This document shows positions 27,201-42,200 of a stretch of DNA of 64,000 bases, piece by piece. The translations under genes and the position numbers were made by a program. The stretch covers positions 88,121 to 152,120 of the forward strand of contig JALXBF010000065.1 in assembly GCA_026991575.1 (NCBI GenBank), given 5' to 3'. Positions within the stretch are counted from its first letter, which is position 1. Every line of letters starts with the position of its first letter. A model generated the notes under the pieces. The model was not told where the DNA came from and ran no database searches. It worked only from the letters and a program-made list of their open reading frames with translations. Source of the stretch: Planctomycetota bacterium (GTDB taxonomy: Bacteria; Planctomycetota; Planctomycetia; JALXBF01).

Positions 27201-30200
27201 GGGCAGGATCCGGTGATCCACACCCGTGAACGGGATGATGATGTCGTCGGCCGTGTCGAACGTCCGGTCCGGACCGGCTCCGCGCAGCTCGTAGTTGTTG
27301 AGGTTGGTCACGGAGTGGCCCGGATCGTCGGTCCGCATTACCTCGCTGAAGGTCAACACGATGCTCGGCGGCGAGACGTTCGTGCCCGAATCGGGCTGCA
27401 TTTCGATAATCGTCGGCGGGGTCGTGTCGACGTAGACGGTCAGCGGCGGGAAGCGGACCGGGTCGAGACGCGAATCGGTCACGTTGCCTGCCCGGTCGAT
27501 CAACTGCCCGTGGATCACGTGCTCGCCGTCAGGCAGCGCGACCGTTGCCGTGATCGACCATTCGCCGATGCCGTCGCCGTCCGGATCGACCACGACGGCT
27601 TCGCCGTCGTCGTATTCGCCGTCTCCATCCACATCCAACATGATCTTCGGCAGCGGCTCCGGTTGGTCCGTCGGCAGGGCGTTGACGTCTTCCTGCACGG
27701 ACGGGAATCCGGGGAACGGATCGATCACCGTACCGGAGAACTGCAGGATCGTCTCGCTAGTGCGGTTGTCGCCGGGCACGCCAGTGTCGTTGTCCAGCAC
27801 GAACGACGTGACCCGGGCCGGTTCGGTGTCAACGTCAATCCACAGCGTCTTGTCCGTGCGGTTGCCCGTTGGATCCTGCAGCCGCACGGTGATCGGGATG
27901 ACCTTACCGTCGTCGATCGGCACGATTGCCGAGATCGCGAACGACCCATCGGGCTGGACGAACACGCCCGGCTCGCCGTCGATGAAGTCACCGTCGCCGT
28001 CGACGTCCAGCAGTACCTGGATGCCGTCGAGCGAGTCGGGTAGCGGATCGAACAACTGCCCCACAAAGCGAGGCATGTTGTTCTTGGTTCGCTCAACGCC
28101 ACCCACCAGTGCCGACGGCTCATCAATGCCCGTGTCGTCGGCCGGGTCAAGCGATACGCGCACGTTCAGCGGCACGGTAAAGCTACCCGGACCACCGGCG
28201 ATGACGGGGTTGTCGAAGATGAAGTCCTCGTCGTCTACCTCACCGTCGCCGGTCGGGAAGCCGAACTGCGAAGGATACGGGCCAGGACCTGGGAAGTCGC
28301 CATCCAGCAGGTTGCCCGCTTCATCCTGCATCGCTCCTGGCGTCGGATCGGTCGTGGCGTCGATCGAGAACGTGTACACCTCGGGCCGAATCTGGTCGGT
28401 GTTGAGATCGATCAGGATCCGGCCGCCCGGATGGTTGGGCCGCGGCAGGTTGTCATAAACCAACTCACCCAGCATCAGGCCGGTGACGTCGCCACGAACA
28501 TTGCCAGTCAGCGTGTACAGGTCGCGGTTGAAGATACTGCCGACATAGAACTCGTTGACCGTTGCCACCTCATCGATCGCGTCACCGTTCCAGTCGCCGA
28601 GCACTGGGGTATCGCCGAAGGTGCCGAACGGCCGTACCGGGTCGTCGTCCTGCTGGTTGTTGTTCTCGTCCAGGATGAACTCTGACGAGGTCACGACGTA
28701 CACGCCGACGTCATCACCCGGTGCGGCGTTGAACGAACCGGTCAGCGGCAGAGCTGCTGCCGGGCCGAATGGGAACTCCACCTCGCCGGTCGTGTCACGA
28801 TCGCCATTGCTGTCGAGCAGCCAACGGAGTTCGTTGGCGCCAAAATCGGGCGTGACAACACCGATTTCATCGACGCCGTCGTTGTTCCAGTCACCCACGA
28901 CCGGCATGTTCTTCGGGTCGCCCAGGCCGAAGGTGAAGACGGCCGGAGCGTAGTCGAGACGGCCGTCGCCATCGATGTCCTCGACCGGGTCGAGCACGCC
29001 GTCACCGTCCAGGTCCTCATTCGGCGTTTCGTCGCCGTCGCCGTCGATGTCGAGCCTGAAGGTCGAGGTAACCGGGTTGTAGGTACCAATGTTCAGCGCA
29101 CCGTCGCCGTCCCAGTCACCAATGATCGGGATCTCATCGGCGCGGCCGAAGACGCGGATAGCGGGCGAGACGTCAAGCCGATCGTCCAGATCCAGATCCT
29201 CGCCGAAGTCGAGCTCGCCGTTGCCGTTCGTATCCTCAGTGGGCGTTAGGTCGCGGTCACCGTCGAGATCGACCAGCCAGAGGATGTTGTTGTTAGCCAC
29301 GTCGAAGCGAATGACGCCCAGTTCGGCCAGGCCATCGCCGTTCCAGTCGGCGACGATCGGCAAGTCGCCCGCGTTCGGGTCGAGCGTTTCTCCCGGGTCG
29401 ACCTGCAAGTTGCCGTTCGTGTCGGTGAAGAAGCCGAAGGCGAACGTCTCACCGATCTCGCGCGACAGGTTGTTGTTAAGGTCAACAACCCACAGGGACC
29501 GCGCCGGATCGAACGAGACCGTGCTGTCGATGCCGTCGCCGTCGAAGTCACCACTCAGGAGGCTAGACAGGTACCGCCCCAGATAGTCGGGTGCACGATC
29601 GCCGTCCGAATCGGGCCGCGGGTACGCGCCGGGGGCGCCCAGGAAGATATCGGTCTCGGCCGGATCAACCGCGAAGTTGCCGTCCAGGTCGATGGTCCAG
29701 TTCTTGCCGCGCGAAACCAGCATCGGCTCGCTGACGCCGATCTCGATCTCGCGCATCTCATCGAACGTGCCGACGTTGTCCGTGCCGTCGCCGTCCCAAT
29801 CACCGACGACCGGCGGATCGCCTTCGGCACCGAACACGAAAGCCGTGTCGTCAAACGCGCGGTTGCCATTGCGGTCCAGGACCCAGACCGACAGGAACGG
29901 ATTGAAGATGCCAACCTCGTCGGCTCCGTCACCGTTCCAGTCGCCCACGACCGGCTGACGACCCTGTTCACCGTAGTAGAACAGCTCGCTGGGTTCCAGC
30001 ACCTGGTTGCCGTTAAGATCCAGGCCAAAGATGCCGTCGATCAGTCCGTTCCCGTTGATGTCCTCGCCCGGATCCAGCAGCCCGTCGCCGTCGCGGTCTT
30101 CGCTACCGAAGATCCCGATCTGAGTGATGCCGTCGCCATCCCAGTCGCCCACGATGGGCGTGTCACCGGGCACGCCGAAAGGCACGGTGCCGTCGTCGGC

Positions 30201-33200
30201 GACTCGGTTGCCATTGCTGTCCACGATCCACAGCAACTGGCCGGTGGTGGGATCCGGGTAAGCGAGCGCGATCTCTTCACCGGGTGTTGCCGGATCGAAT
30301 TCTCCGACGAGCGGCGTGCCGCCGGCCGGGCCGAAGGAGAACGGCAGTTCGTTCGGTGAATCATCCGCATCCAGATCCAGCAACCATTCGCCGGTCTCGA
30401 CGTTGTAGACACCCAGGTCGTCCGCTCCGTCGCCGTTCCAATCGCCGATGACCGGCAGCAGGCGGCCGCCCGTGCCGAAGACGATCATCGCATCGTTCCG
30501 CAGGCGGTCGCCGTCCATGTCAAGCTGGAAGGTCGCCGTTTCCGGGTTGAAGATGCCGATCTCATCGACCCCGTCACCGTTCCAATCGCCGACGATGCCC
30601 ATCCAGCCGGCCTCGCCGTAGTAGAACCGCGCATCACCGGGACGGTCATCGACGAAGTTGCCGTTGGTATCCAGTGCCCAGCTGCCGGCGCGGCGGGTAC
30701 CGACCGGGGTCACACCGGTCAGCCGCGGCGGAGTGCGGTCGATGATCAGCGTCAGCACCTCTTCGGAGACGTTGCCTGCCAGGTCGGTGATCCGCAGCGT
30801 GACATCAACCTGGTAGGTGCTGTTCTCCGGCGCAAGGTCCAGGATTGGCTGGATGAAGAACGTGCCGTCGGGGCCGGTGACGACATCGGCCGTGCCATCG
30901 TCGAAGTCGCCGGCGGGGTCGGGCAGCCCGTCCTCATCCAGGATCGGCACCACTTCACCGGTCCGTAGGTCGATGGCCGTCGAGACATCGATCTCGACCT
31001 TCATGTTCTCAGTGGTGCCCGGGAAGACGTCCGTGGCCTGACCGCGCAGCAGCGGCCTCGGCTGATTGGTCTTGTTATCGAGTTTGACACCCGTATCGCT
31101 CGACTCATCCAGCTCGAAGAACCGGATCACGGGGGCATCCAGGTCGACCGCGAAGATGATCTCCTGCGTCTCGGCAACCGGGTTGCCGGCCAGATCGGTC
31201 AGGCCCTGGTTGCTGTAGACGATCAGCTTGTAGCGGTCCACACGCAGCTCACCGCCGCTGAACTCGCCCTGGTCCGGGCTGCCCGTGCGTGGATCGATGA
31301 CGTTCAGCGTGATGTAGCCGTCCTCGATCGACGCGACGGAGACAATCTGGATCGGCACTTCATTGCCGTCGTTGAAGATGTCGCCGTCCTGATTCAGGTC
31401 TTCCTTGCCTCCAGCGGCGATGATCTCGATCGTCTTCGGCAGCTCCGCGTTCATCAGCGACCGGATCGCTTCCTGGCTGAGGTCGCGTCCAAAGATGCGC
31501 AGCTCATCGATGAAGCCGTCAAAGGTCGGGTACACGCCGTCGCGACTGCCGACCAGCATCGGTACGTCCGTGTCACTGATGCGCAGAGACAGCTGGCCTT
31601 CGTTGTCCAGGTCGCCGTCGATGTACATCCGCCACGTGCCCGGTTCATCGCCGGGTAGCGGCTGTCGATCGGGATTGTAGGTAAGGACGACCTGGTACCA
31701 GCGGTTCTGCTCAAGAGGCGTGGCGGAGACGATCTTTTGAGTGTCCTCACCGCCGGCAAGTGGCGTCGGTCTCATCTCGCCAACCGCGCCGGAGCCGTTC
31801 TGATCGGGCGGCAGTTCGGCGCGGACGAGCGCCGAGGCTTCCGGATGAGCGTTGATCAGGTCGCGAACCTCAAGCGCAGTCGTCGGCGCCGGGTTGCGCA
31901 ATGTCACGCTGATCAGTGCCTCGCCCCCGGTTAGTGGCGTCAGCGGCATGACCCGCACGCGGCCCTGACCGGTCGGATTGTCGGGGGCCAATTCGGCGGT
32001 GATCAAGCCGGCGGCCGGGCTGGAGGCATCGTTCCAGGCCGCGATCACGTCCGCAGCCGTGCTCACCGGACGACCGGTCTCGTCCGTGGCAAGGTACACG
32101 GTGAAGTGATCGCCGCTACGGGTGATGCGGAGCGGCGAATTGGTGCCTTCGGCGACGAACTGGATGCGATAGTTGTTGCCTTCGATCCCTGGTGTCACGG
32201 CGCGGAAGCGGATGTCGTTGTCCTCGCCAGGCAGGTCCGTGGTTAACTGAGCCGCTTCCTTGGTCACCGTCACGAAAGGCGTCGCGTTCGGCGTCGTTGG
32301 CACCACATACTGGATGCGGATCGAGTTGCCGGCTGCACCACGATTGACAGCAGTGTAGATCAGGTCGTTTTCCTGGCCCTCTAGGTTGGTCTGCAGGGTT
32401 GCCGCGCGGTGGCGGCCGACGGGGAACACCTCGAACACCACGAAGTCGCGGTAGCCCCCGGCGTCGTCCGGGTGCCGCGGGTCGTTCTGCAGGTACATCA
32501 CCCAGCCGCCGTCGAAGACACCGTCCGTGTGCTTGGCCAGGATCGGCCGGATGCTCGGGTCACCAAACTGAGGCTCGGTGCCGAAGTCTCGGTTGAAGAA
32601 GGTAACCGCCAGCGTGAACGAGCCGTCAAGCCGCTGCAGCTTGGTGGTGCCAAGCGGAACAACCGCACCGGAGCCGTCGTTGCCCGGGGCCAACTCGGCA
32701 GTCAGCAGCGCCGAGGCCGCGGGATCGCCGTTGATCAGGTCGCGCACGGCCAGCGCGGTGTTCTGTGCCGGATCCAGGTTGCCGTCGGCATCGGTCGCCA
32801 GGTGGACTTCCACGGCCGACCCGTTGACGACCACCGATAGCGGGCTGTTGGGCACACCGGGGTTGACGTAAGCGATCGAGACGTTCGCTCCGTCCGGGCC
32901 CGGGTCGACGGCGGTGAAGACAAGGTCGTTGTTCTCGCCCGGGATGCGAGCCCAGAACCGGGCCGGACCTTCGGCCAGGTCCAGACTGCCCGTCGGATCG
33001 TCGTCGATCTGAACGTAGGCCTTCCCGCCTTCCAGATACACCGGCCCAAACGGAATGACCACGTCCGAGCCGTCCTGTCCGGGCGCCAGCTCAACCTCGA
33101 CCAGGGCCGAAGCTGCCGCACTCGCCTCAATGGCTGCCTTCACGTCTGCAGCTGTGCTGAGGACCTTGCCGTTCGCGTCGGTCGCCAGGCTGACGATAAT

Positions 33201-36200
33201 CGCACTCCCGTCGACCGCAACGCTCAGCGGGCTCGGGTGCGCGTCGGGCAGCCGGTATTCGATCGAGATCAGGTTGCCTGCCGGCCCGGGTTCAACTGCT
33301 CGGAAGACCAGGTCATCGTCGGCCAGCGGCAAGTCGGTGACCAGCGTGGCCTCTTTCTCGAAGCGGTTGTCATATGGACCACGGAAGAACGCACTCTCCA
33401 GCGAACCGGCGTTCGGATTGCCCTGCAGCCGGACGTTGCTGTTCAGCGTGCGGAAGACGTCGCCCAGAGCGATGCCGTCGTTGCCGTACAGCGACAGGTC
33501 AGGGAGCGGAACCGGCGGGAACTCACCGGGCTGGAAGGCCAGCTGGAAGTTGCCCGGCTCGAAGTCGAACTGGTAGTACGCCCGCAGATCCTGCTCCAAC
33601 AGCAGCATTCGCTCGGGCCGCCCCGCCGTGTCGACGTTCGACTGCGGGATGAGGAACAGAGTCGAGTCGAAGAAGGTTTCCAGGTCGTCGCTCTCGCCGT
33701 CGTTGTCCGTGTCGATCGCCTGAGTCCACGCCACGTAGGCGCGGCCATTGAGTGCGGCAACGCCGATGTATTCGAGGTACTGGTTCAGCCCGTTAACACC
33801 TTGCTGAGGCGCGAACGATAGCTGGTCGGACAGTTGCACTTCAGGTTCCCAAGTCGTGCCACCGTCGACGCTGAAGGTGAAGAACACGTTCACGCCCTGG
33901 TTGCTGGTGTCGTTGCGGGTATCGTACCAGACGGCCGTGACGGCACCGGTGCGCTGGTCGACATCCAGTGTGCCGTTGAACTGGCTGGCGTCGTTCGGAT
34001 CCTGGCTGTGGATCTGAACCGGAGCCGACCAGCTCTGGCCGCCGTCGTCGGAGTACTGCACGAAGACGTCGACGTCCGTGTTCCGGTTCGCACCGACGTT
34101 GTGCCACAGCATGTACAGCCGACCCGTGTTCGGACCGCCGCTGCGGTCGACATCGATGACGACCATCGGGCTGGCCGTCCGGTTGTTCTGGGCCGGGATC
34201 CTGTGGTTGAACGGCATCTGCGTTTCGGCTGCCTTGCGGTCGATGCCGAAGTTCAAGCCACCGGCGAGGCCGTTCGGATCGACGTCGATGTAGATGGGCT
34301 TATTGCGGAAGTCGTCCTCGAAACCGGACGTCGCATGGATCCAGGTTACATAGAGCTCGCCGTTCGGCCCCACGGCCACGTCTGACAGTTGAACGAAGCC
34401 CTGCGTGATCGGCAACGGGGCGACGTCCTGAACGGGGACTGGTGTCACAAAGTTCATCGGCAGCGGTCCGTTGGCGTCGGCTACCGGCGAACCCGTGACG
34501 ACGATGTCCGTGTGATCATCGATGCCGTCGTCGTCCAGGTCCTGGAACCTGGTCCACGAGATGTACAGGTTGTCCTGGTCCGGGTTCTCCGCATCCGGCC
34601 CGATGTCGATGAACCACTTGTCGTGGAAGACACCGTCCGTCGGCGCGGCGAAGGCAACAGTGGTAACCTCGAACGATTGGCCGCCATCGGTGCTGCGGGC
34701 CGCCACCACGGCGCTGCCACCCAACGACGTGCTCACACCGTAGACGATGTACAGGTTGCCGTAGCGGTCGAATTCGACGGCCGGGTCGAACCGCGTGCCG
34801 GTGAAACCATCGAGTGACGAGTCGATCGAGACGCGGCCCCAGTTCACACCGCCATCAAAGCTGACGAACAGATCCATGTCGCCGCTGCCCAGACGGTGCG
34901 TGAAGGCCACGAGGTGTTGCGGGTTGGTCGGATTGACCGCGATCTGGACCTCGCTCTGGCCGAACACCGGGTCATTGCTGACGTTCACGTCAGGGCCACC
35001 CGACGGCGTCACGATCTGGGTTAGATCGGCTGCCTGGCCGGAGATGAACGGGATCTTGATCTGACGCAGATTATCGGGTAGCTCGACACGGCCTGCCTCC
35101 GGAGGAGCACTGTCGATGCCGATGGTCGTTAGAGCCGGCAGCGAGATGTTACCGCTGCGGTCAATGGCACGAACGCGGATCTGACGGGCATCCACATCGG
35201 TCAGCGGGAAGCGTGCCTGCACGAGCGCCTCGGCCAGGACCAGGTTCGTGCCTGGCAGCGTTACCGGGTTGCCGTCGACGTCCAGCAGGATGCGGGTAAA
35301 GCCGACCCCGTCGTTGAAGATGCCATCGCCGTCCGTATCAAGCTCGACCCGGAGACCCTCGACGTCGTTGGAATCGTCAGTGATGACGATCCGGAACAAC
35401 GGGGCACTGTGGTGAGTGATGAACGGTGCGTCGCTTTCCTGATAGCCGGTGTCGCTGGGGGCTGCCACTTCGAACCGGAGGATTTCCGGCGGCAGGATGT
35501 CCTGCAGGTCATAAGCACCGATGTCGATGAACGGGTCAGTACCCACACCCAGGTTCGGCGTGAACGGATCATCCACGCGATCCAGACCGTCGTGATCCAG
35601 CGTGGAGTAGTCACCTGGCCGAGGATCGTGCGTGACCACACGCTCGGCCGCGAACGTGAACTCCGGCACCAAGCGCTCGGCATTCCGGATCGGAGTGACC
35701 ACAACCGTGGCGTCAAAGCCACCTCGGCCAACCTGCTGACGCTCGGTCTCGAGACGATCGGCGAAATTCGACAGGGCCCGGTCCACGGCAGCCGAACCAC
35801 GCATTATCCGCAGATCGCTGGTCGGATCCACAAACCGCGGGTCACCGTAGATCGGGTTGTTGTTCTGCCCTGGCGGCAGATTCGTGTCGATCGTGTTACT
35901 CCAGAACAGATTGAAGCCGGCCACGGTGACGCTTGCCGAGCTGCTGTCGGCACGTAGGCCCATGACGGCCGAGTTGGCCAGCACGTTGTTCATGAGCACC
36001 GGTGCTGAGCCGTTCCGCAGATCGACCGCAATGTCATTCACCGAGAAGCTGTTGTTGACGATGCGGTGATAGGGCAGACCGCGCAACTGACCGGGCAGAC
36101 CAAGATTACCGACGGATACGATTCCGAAGTCGTTGCCGATGAAGACGTTGTTCAGAATGTCCGTGCCCGGGATCAGCCGCTGGTCGGGCGGGAAGTCGTA

Positions 36201-39200
36201 ACGATACGGATCGGGGATCGTTACCGTTGCAGCATTGCCACCGGCGTTGCGCACGCCGACCGGCTGAGTCTGGATGCCGACGACGTTATCCAGGAACTTC
36301 GTGTTCTTGATCTCCAACTGCCCCTGCACGCGAGTCTGGTCGGGCAGCATGAGATCGTCTTCGGAGTTGACGGTGACCACGTCAAGGATGTCGTTACCCA
36401 TGTACTGGCCGTCCGGGCCGAAGATGGGACCGATGATGCCGTCGTTGTTGTCGTCGTTGAGGTGCCCGGCTGCGATAGCCCGCGGTCCGGCCGTTTCACG
36501 CCGACGGCCGACGGGGAAGGGGCCGAACGGTTGCTTCACGAACTGGGAGCTGGTGACCACGATGTCGTCGACGTACCAACCTTCCGCTTCGATGAAGTCG
36601 TTCGAGCGGAAGCGGAACCGGATCCGCACGTCCTGGCCGGCCCAGGGCGAGAGGTCAAAGGCCTCAGCCACGAACTGCGGGTTGGCCTGTGACGGGAAGT
36701 TGCCCGTGAGCGTTCCGCCGGGCGTGTTCGGATCGGTGTCGGCAACAATGCCCAGGAGCGTGCCGTCAGGGGTTACGACGGCCACTTCAGCCAGGTCCCG
36801 CACCAGACCGCCGGCCGGCTCCTCGTAGGAAAGCAAGCTGTTGAAACGGATTTCCAGGTTGTCATCGTTTGGCAGTGAGATGACCGGCGTGTAGAAGACG
36901 CCCTCGGTGTTGGCCGTGTAGTTGCCGCCGGCGGGCGGGTTCTCACCGCTTCCGTAGTAGATCGAAATCGTGCGCGAGTGGCCCAGATCCTCAGCCCGTG
37001 CCGTCGTCAGATGCCACTCGCCGTTGCCCTTGCCAAAGGTGTTGTCGATGACCCACCGGTCATCGGGCGCCGTTGCCACGTCGCCGAAGACGAACATCTC
37101 ACGCTGCACGTCTTCGGGCAACTGATCGGGCCGGCCGAACTCTTCTCGACCAAGCAGGAAGGAGGGGTTCTGGTTCAACAGCACCGTGACGTCGCCGCTG
37201 TAGCGGCTCACCACGGCAATGTCGGGCAACGGCAATTGAGCTTCGCCCGGCACGCCGGGGTCGTACTGCCCATTGCCGTTGACGTCGTTCAGCAGGAGGG
37301 TGGCGCCGCCGAAATCGCCCAGGACCACGCCGTGTGGATCCACACCGCCGACCGGCTCGCCCGTGATCGGATCGACCGTTGTCACGGAGTACATCTGAGC
37401 GGCCAGGAACGTGGCGCCCTTATCCGGGTCGGGCAGGATGTTGGGGTTGGGAGCGAGTGTCTGGGCGCCGGCAATCTGCGTGCTGTTCAACAGTACCGCA
37501 ATCGAGTCTGGCCCAGCCATCTGCTCGCCGACCGTCGCGATGACCAGGTCTGGACGGGCATCGCCGTCGATGTCCAGTTCACGCGGCCGGCCGAAAACCA
37601 GCGCGTCATAGGACCACGGGTTGGTGTCTTCGTTGATGAACGTGGCGAAGGATGCTGTCTTGAAGTTCCCAATGAACGTCGCCTGCACGGAGTCGGGGAC
37701 AGCGGGCGGGAACGGAGGATCCTGATCAGGCGTCTGCACTTCGATGCGCAGCAGCCCCTGAGCCTGATCATTGACACCGTCGCCGCCGGTGACCGTCCCG
37801 TAGAGCATGCCGCTACCGGGAGTCCACCGCGGGCCGAACTCGGCAACATCAAGCGCTGTGACGGAACGGAAACCAAGGTTCCCCTGGCTGCCGATCACAT
37901 CGGCTACGTTGTAGAACAGATCACCGAACTGGCCGTCCCAGACCGTGTACACGCCAACCTGGTCGCCGAGCGTCTGGGCGGTACCGTCGTAATTCCAGTT
38001 CCCCACGATCGGCACGGCATCTGGAAGTAGCTGATCGCCGAAGATGAACGGCTCTTCGTTCGGATCCTGGAACAGGTTGCCGTTCAAGTCGAGCACGAAC
38101 GAACTGGTTGCTGCCCCGTAAGCACCAACCTCATCCGCGCCATCGGCCGGCGCTGGCCCAATGGTGTCCGGATCCCAGTCACCAACAATCGGTACGGCGC
38201 TACCGGCCAGCTCGACGCGGGCCGCGAACGTCTCCAGCTCGCCCGTCCGGTTATCCGTCCACACCGGGACGGCCACGCCGCTGAACGCCGCCACACCGAT
38301 GTATTCCAGGTACTGGTTTGCATTTGTGCTGGCCGGCGACGGTGCGTCGGAGATCAGCGTTTCAGGCTGCCAGTTGTCGCCGCCATCCACGCTGAAGGTC
38401 AGGAACAGCTCGACGACTGCGTGGTCGGCAGTATCGTTCCGCGTGTCGTACCAGACCACAACGGGGTAACCGGTGCGCTGGTCCACATCCAGCGCCGCGT
38501 TGAACTGGGATGCCTGGTTCGGATCGCTGTGGACCTGTTGGGCCGTGCTCCAGGTGACCCCACCGTCATCCGAGTACTGGACGAAGACATCAACGTCCCG
38601 GCGCGGACCGGTCGGATCGAGGTCGTGGTACAGCATGTACAGGCGGCCGGTGTTGGGACCGCCGCTACGGTCGACGTCGATGAAGACGACGGGAGCAATG
38701 CCTCGCTGGTTCTGAGCCGGGATGGGTTGCTTGTTCGCGACTCTGGAGCTGGCGACCTGGCGGTCCACACCGAAGGACAGCCCATTGACAAGGCCGTCAG
38801 GATCGACGTCCAGCATGATCGGCTTGGGGCTGAAGTCGTCCGAGTTCGCTGAGGTGAACTCGACCCAGGTCACGTACAACTCGCCGTTCGGCCCAACGGC
38901 AACATCCGACAGCTGGACATACGGATCATCGAGTAGTGGGAACGTCCCGTCCTGGACAACGACCGGCGTGGTGAAGGACATCGGCAGTCGGCCGGCCGGC
39001 GAAGCGACCCGCGAGCCAGAGACGGTAATGTCCGCATTCGCGCTGAACTGCGTCCACGACACGTACAACACGTCGACGTCCGGATTCGCCGCGTCCGGAC
39101 CGATGTCGATGAACCACTTGTCGTGGAACACATCCGCCGGATCGTCCTGTGCAATGACGACGCCGCCGTCCGTGATGACCACGGAGTTGGTATTCGGGTC

Positions 39201-42200
39201 GATGTAACCGCGGGTGGCGACGAGGTTCGAAATCGTGCTGCTGGCGAACCCGTAGACCAGATAGAAGTTGCCGTAACGATCGAACTCGACCGTGGGATCG
39301 AAGCGGAAGCCGTCCGGGTCGGCGATACCGTCCACGGAAGCGTCGACCACGAACCGGTTCCAAGTCTGGCCGCCGTCGACGGTGTAGTACATGTCCATGG
39401 TCACGTCCTGCAGCTCATGCGTGAACGCGACCATGATGTCCGGATTCGCTGGGTTGACGGCAACCTGTACTTCGCTGTGCTCCTCATCCGGGTTAACGCT
39501 GTCTGGCTCGCTGACGCGGACGTTTGCGCTGACGGTAGGTTCCTCGGGCAGCAACGTCCCACGCTCGGTGAGCAGATCGGGTGTGAGGTCGCCGTCACGG
39601 TCGATCGTGAACAAACCTGCTTCCGGATTGAACACACCGATCTCATCGGCGCCGTCTCCGTTCCAATCGCCCACCACCGGTTGCTCATCGCCGCCGATTC
39701 CGTAGGCGAACGGTCCTTCCAGGCCCAGCGTGAACGTGAAGTTCCCGTCCAGATCCAGCGCCCACAGCGCGTCAGCAACGCCGTTGCCGTTCAGGTCAGT
39801 CTCGATGAGCTCAAGGATGCCGTCGCCGTCCAGATCGCCCTTGTCCAGCGCACCGTCACCGTCCAGATCCTCGTTGCCGAATGCACCGATCTCATCGCGG
39901 CCATCGCCGTTCCAGTCGCCGACGATCGGGATGTAAGGAATGCCAGCCAGTGCCGGACCGAGGAATACGGTGACTGTGTCGCCGGGATCGTTGCGGCGAT
40001 TCCCGTTCGTGTCCAGACGCCAACGCCCCGTGGCCGGGTTGAACGTTCCGAGATCGTCGATGCCGTCACCGTTCCAGTCACCGATGACCGGCACGCTGGA
40101 CGGTTCACCGAACGGTCCGAAGTACTCGTTCGGTTCGGCAACGCGATTGCCATTCATATCCAGCAGCCACATCCCTTGCAGCTCGGGCTCGGCAGCAAAG
40201 GTGAAGAACAGGCCAATTTCGTCCGCTCCGTCCCCGTTCCAGTCGCCGGTCACCGGCCTGCCGGGCATGCTGCCGAAGAGGAAGGGGTCTTCCTCGGGGG
40301 AGTTCTCGAAGAGATCGCCATTCAGGTCAAGCTGCCAGGCAACGTCAGGACTGAGTTCGACGCGGTACAGCGTCGAGTTCACCTGTGGGAGTTCGTCCGG
40401 ATCGAGTTCACCGTTGTGGTTGGCGTCGTAGCCACCCTCCACGTCGGTGACCAACATCAGCGGCCCACGGTACGGGCCTCGGCGCTGCAGCCCGGGCCCA
40501 TCGGGTCGGAACGCCAGCCCTTCGGGGAACTGCAAATCTGCTTTGTCGGCACCAACCACGCGGACCGCCCCGCTGTTCAGGTCGATCGTGAAGAACGACC
40601 CGCCGGCACCCGTGTTGCCACCCATGACGCCGTACAACCTGCCGGTCAGGGGACCTGGGCCCGGGTGGAAAGCGATACCGCGAATGTCCAGCTGTGAGTC
40701 GTCCACCGAACCACCCTGGCCGCCGGTGAACCGCTGGAAGTCGATCGGCGAGACAACGCTGTCACCCAACGGTTCCACCACCACCAGTTGGGCGCCCCAC
40801 GGGAACTGTGTCCAGTCCGTGTTGTCGACCGTCTCGGCGATCGTAACAGGCGTCGAGATGATATTGCCCTGGTTGTCGGTGGCGAGATAAACGGTGATGT
40901 AAATGAACTCTCCGTCTGTGGTGACCTCGATCCGCTCGGTCTGATTGCTCTGATCGGGATCGACGTAACGAACCTGCAGCGCCTCACCCTGGATACCCGG
41001 CACGAAGTTCGACGCGCGCCATAGCGCCGCATTGTTCGGGCCGGCCGGATCCACGATCACCTCCGCCTGCGATCGGGGACCGACTTCATGGAGATCTGCG
41101 ACCCAGGTTAGTTCGCCGGTTCTTTCATCCAGTTCATAGATCTTGAACGGCCGCACGTTTGCCGGCACGACCGGTCCCGTCACGGGCATGACCGGGATGT
41201 CTACGGTCAGATCCCGGGCGACTACGTAGACCTTACCCGCGTTCTCCAACCCGAGGCCATCTGGCACGCGCGCAGCTGCGAGGATCCGCAGGTTGGCGTT
41301 TGTCTGAGGATAGTTCCGTGCGATTGCCGTGATCGGGTCGATGGACTGCGCCTGAGCCGTGCTCTGCTCGGCGCCGATCTGGCGGAACGAATACAGCGGC
41401 TGCTGGTACCGGGCTGATGCTATCGAGACGCCGTCCAATCCGTAGGGTGCAAGCGTTGCGATCGGCGGGTTGTCGAACACATACTGGCCAGGCGTGGCGC
41501 CGCCGAGAATGACGCTGACCGTTGATCCGAACGTATTGTCAACGTCGCTTGCGTTGGTCGTGACCAGGTCCAGGTAGCCGTCACCGTTAAGGTCTACTGC
41601 GTCGATGGCAACCGGACGCGTGTGCCGATTCGGGAAGGTGGGCGTGCCACCGGCGATGGTCAAGTTTGGACCGAGGAACTGGACCGGGCCACCAAGCACG
41701 CCAAACGCCCCTGTGTAGTTCGCAAAGATCGTCACACCCCAATCGAAGCTATTGCCGGGCGAGCCAAAGTTTGCGAATGCCAGGTCGGGGAAGCCGTCGC
41801 GGCCGGGCACCACGCCTCCCGACGCCCGGTCGATCGCCACCAGATCTGCCACAACGACATCGCGCGGGAACGGCAGACCCGTACCGCACAGGAACGGCGA
41901 CGGCTGCGGACAGCGATCCTCGTACACGAACTGACGATCGCCTAGGTTCCGAAGCCACGAGAACGTGCCGTCGGTGTAGTTGGCAACGATGATCTCGGGT
42001 CGGCTGTCGCCGTTGAGGTCAGCGATATCGACCGCGATCGCGCCGTCACGGGCGGGCAGATCAAGTCGCTGCGGCTCAAAGCCACCCCGGCCGTTGCCCC
42101 ACAGGACCGTGACGCCAGCCGACTCGGGGGTCACCGTTGCCACCGGGCCGTCCCGGTTGACCGTGACGACGTCCATGTTTCCATCGGCGTCCAGATCCGC

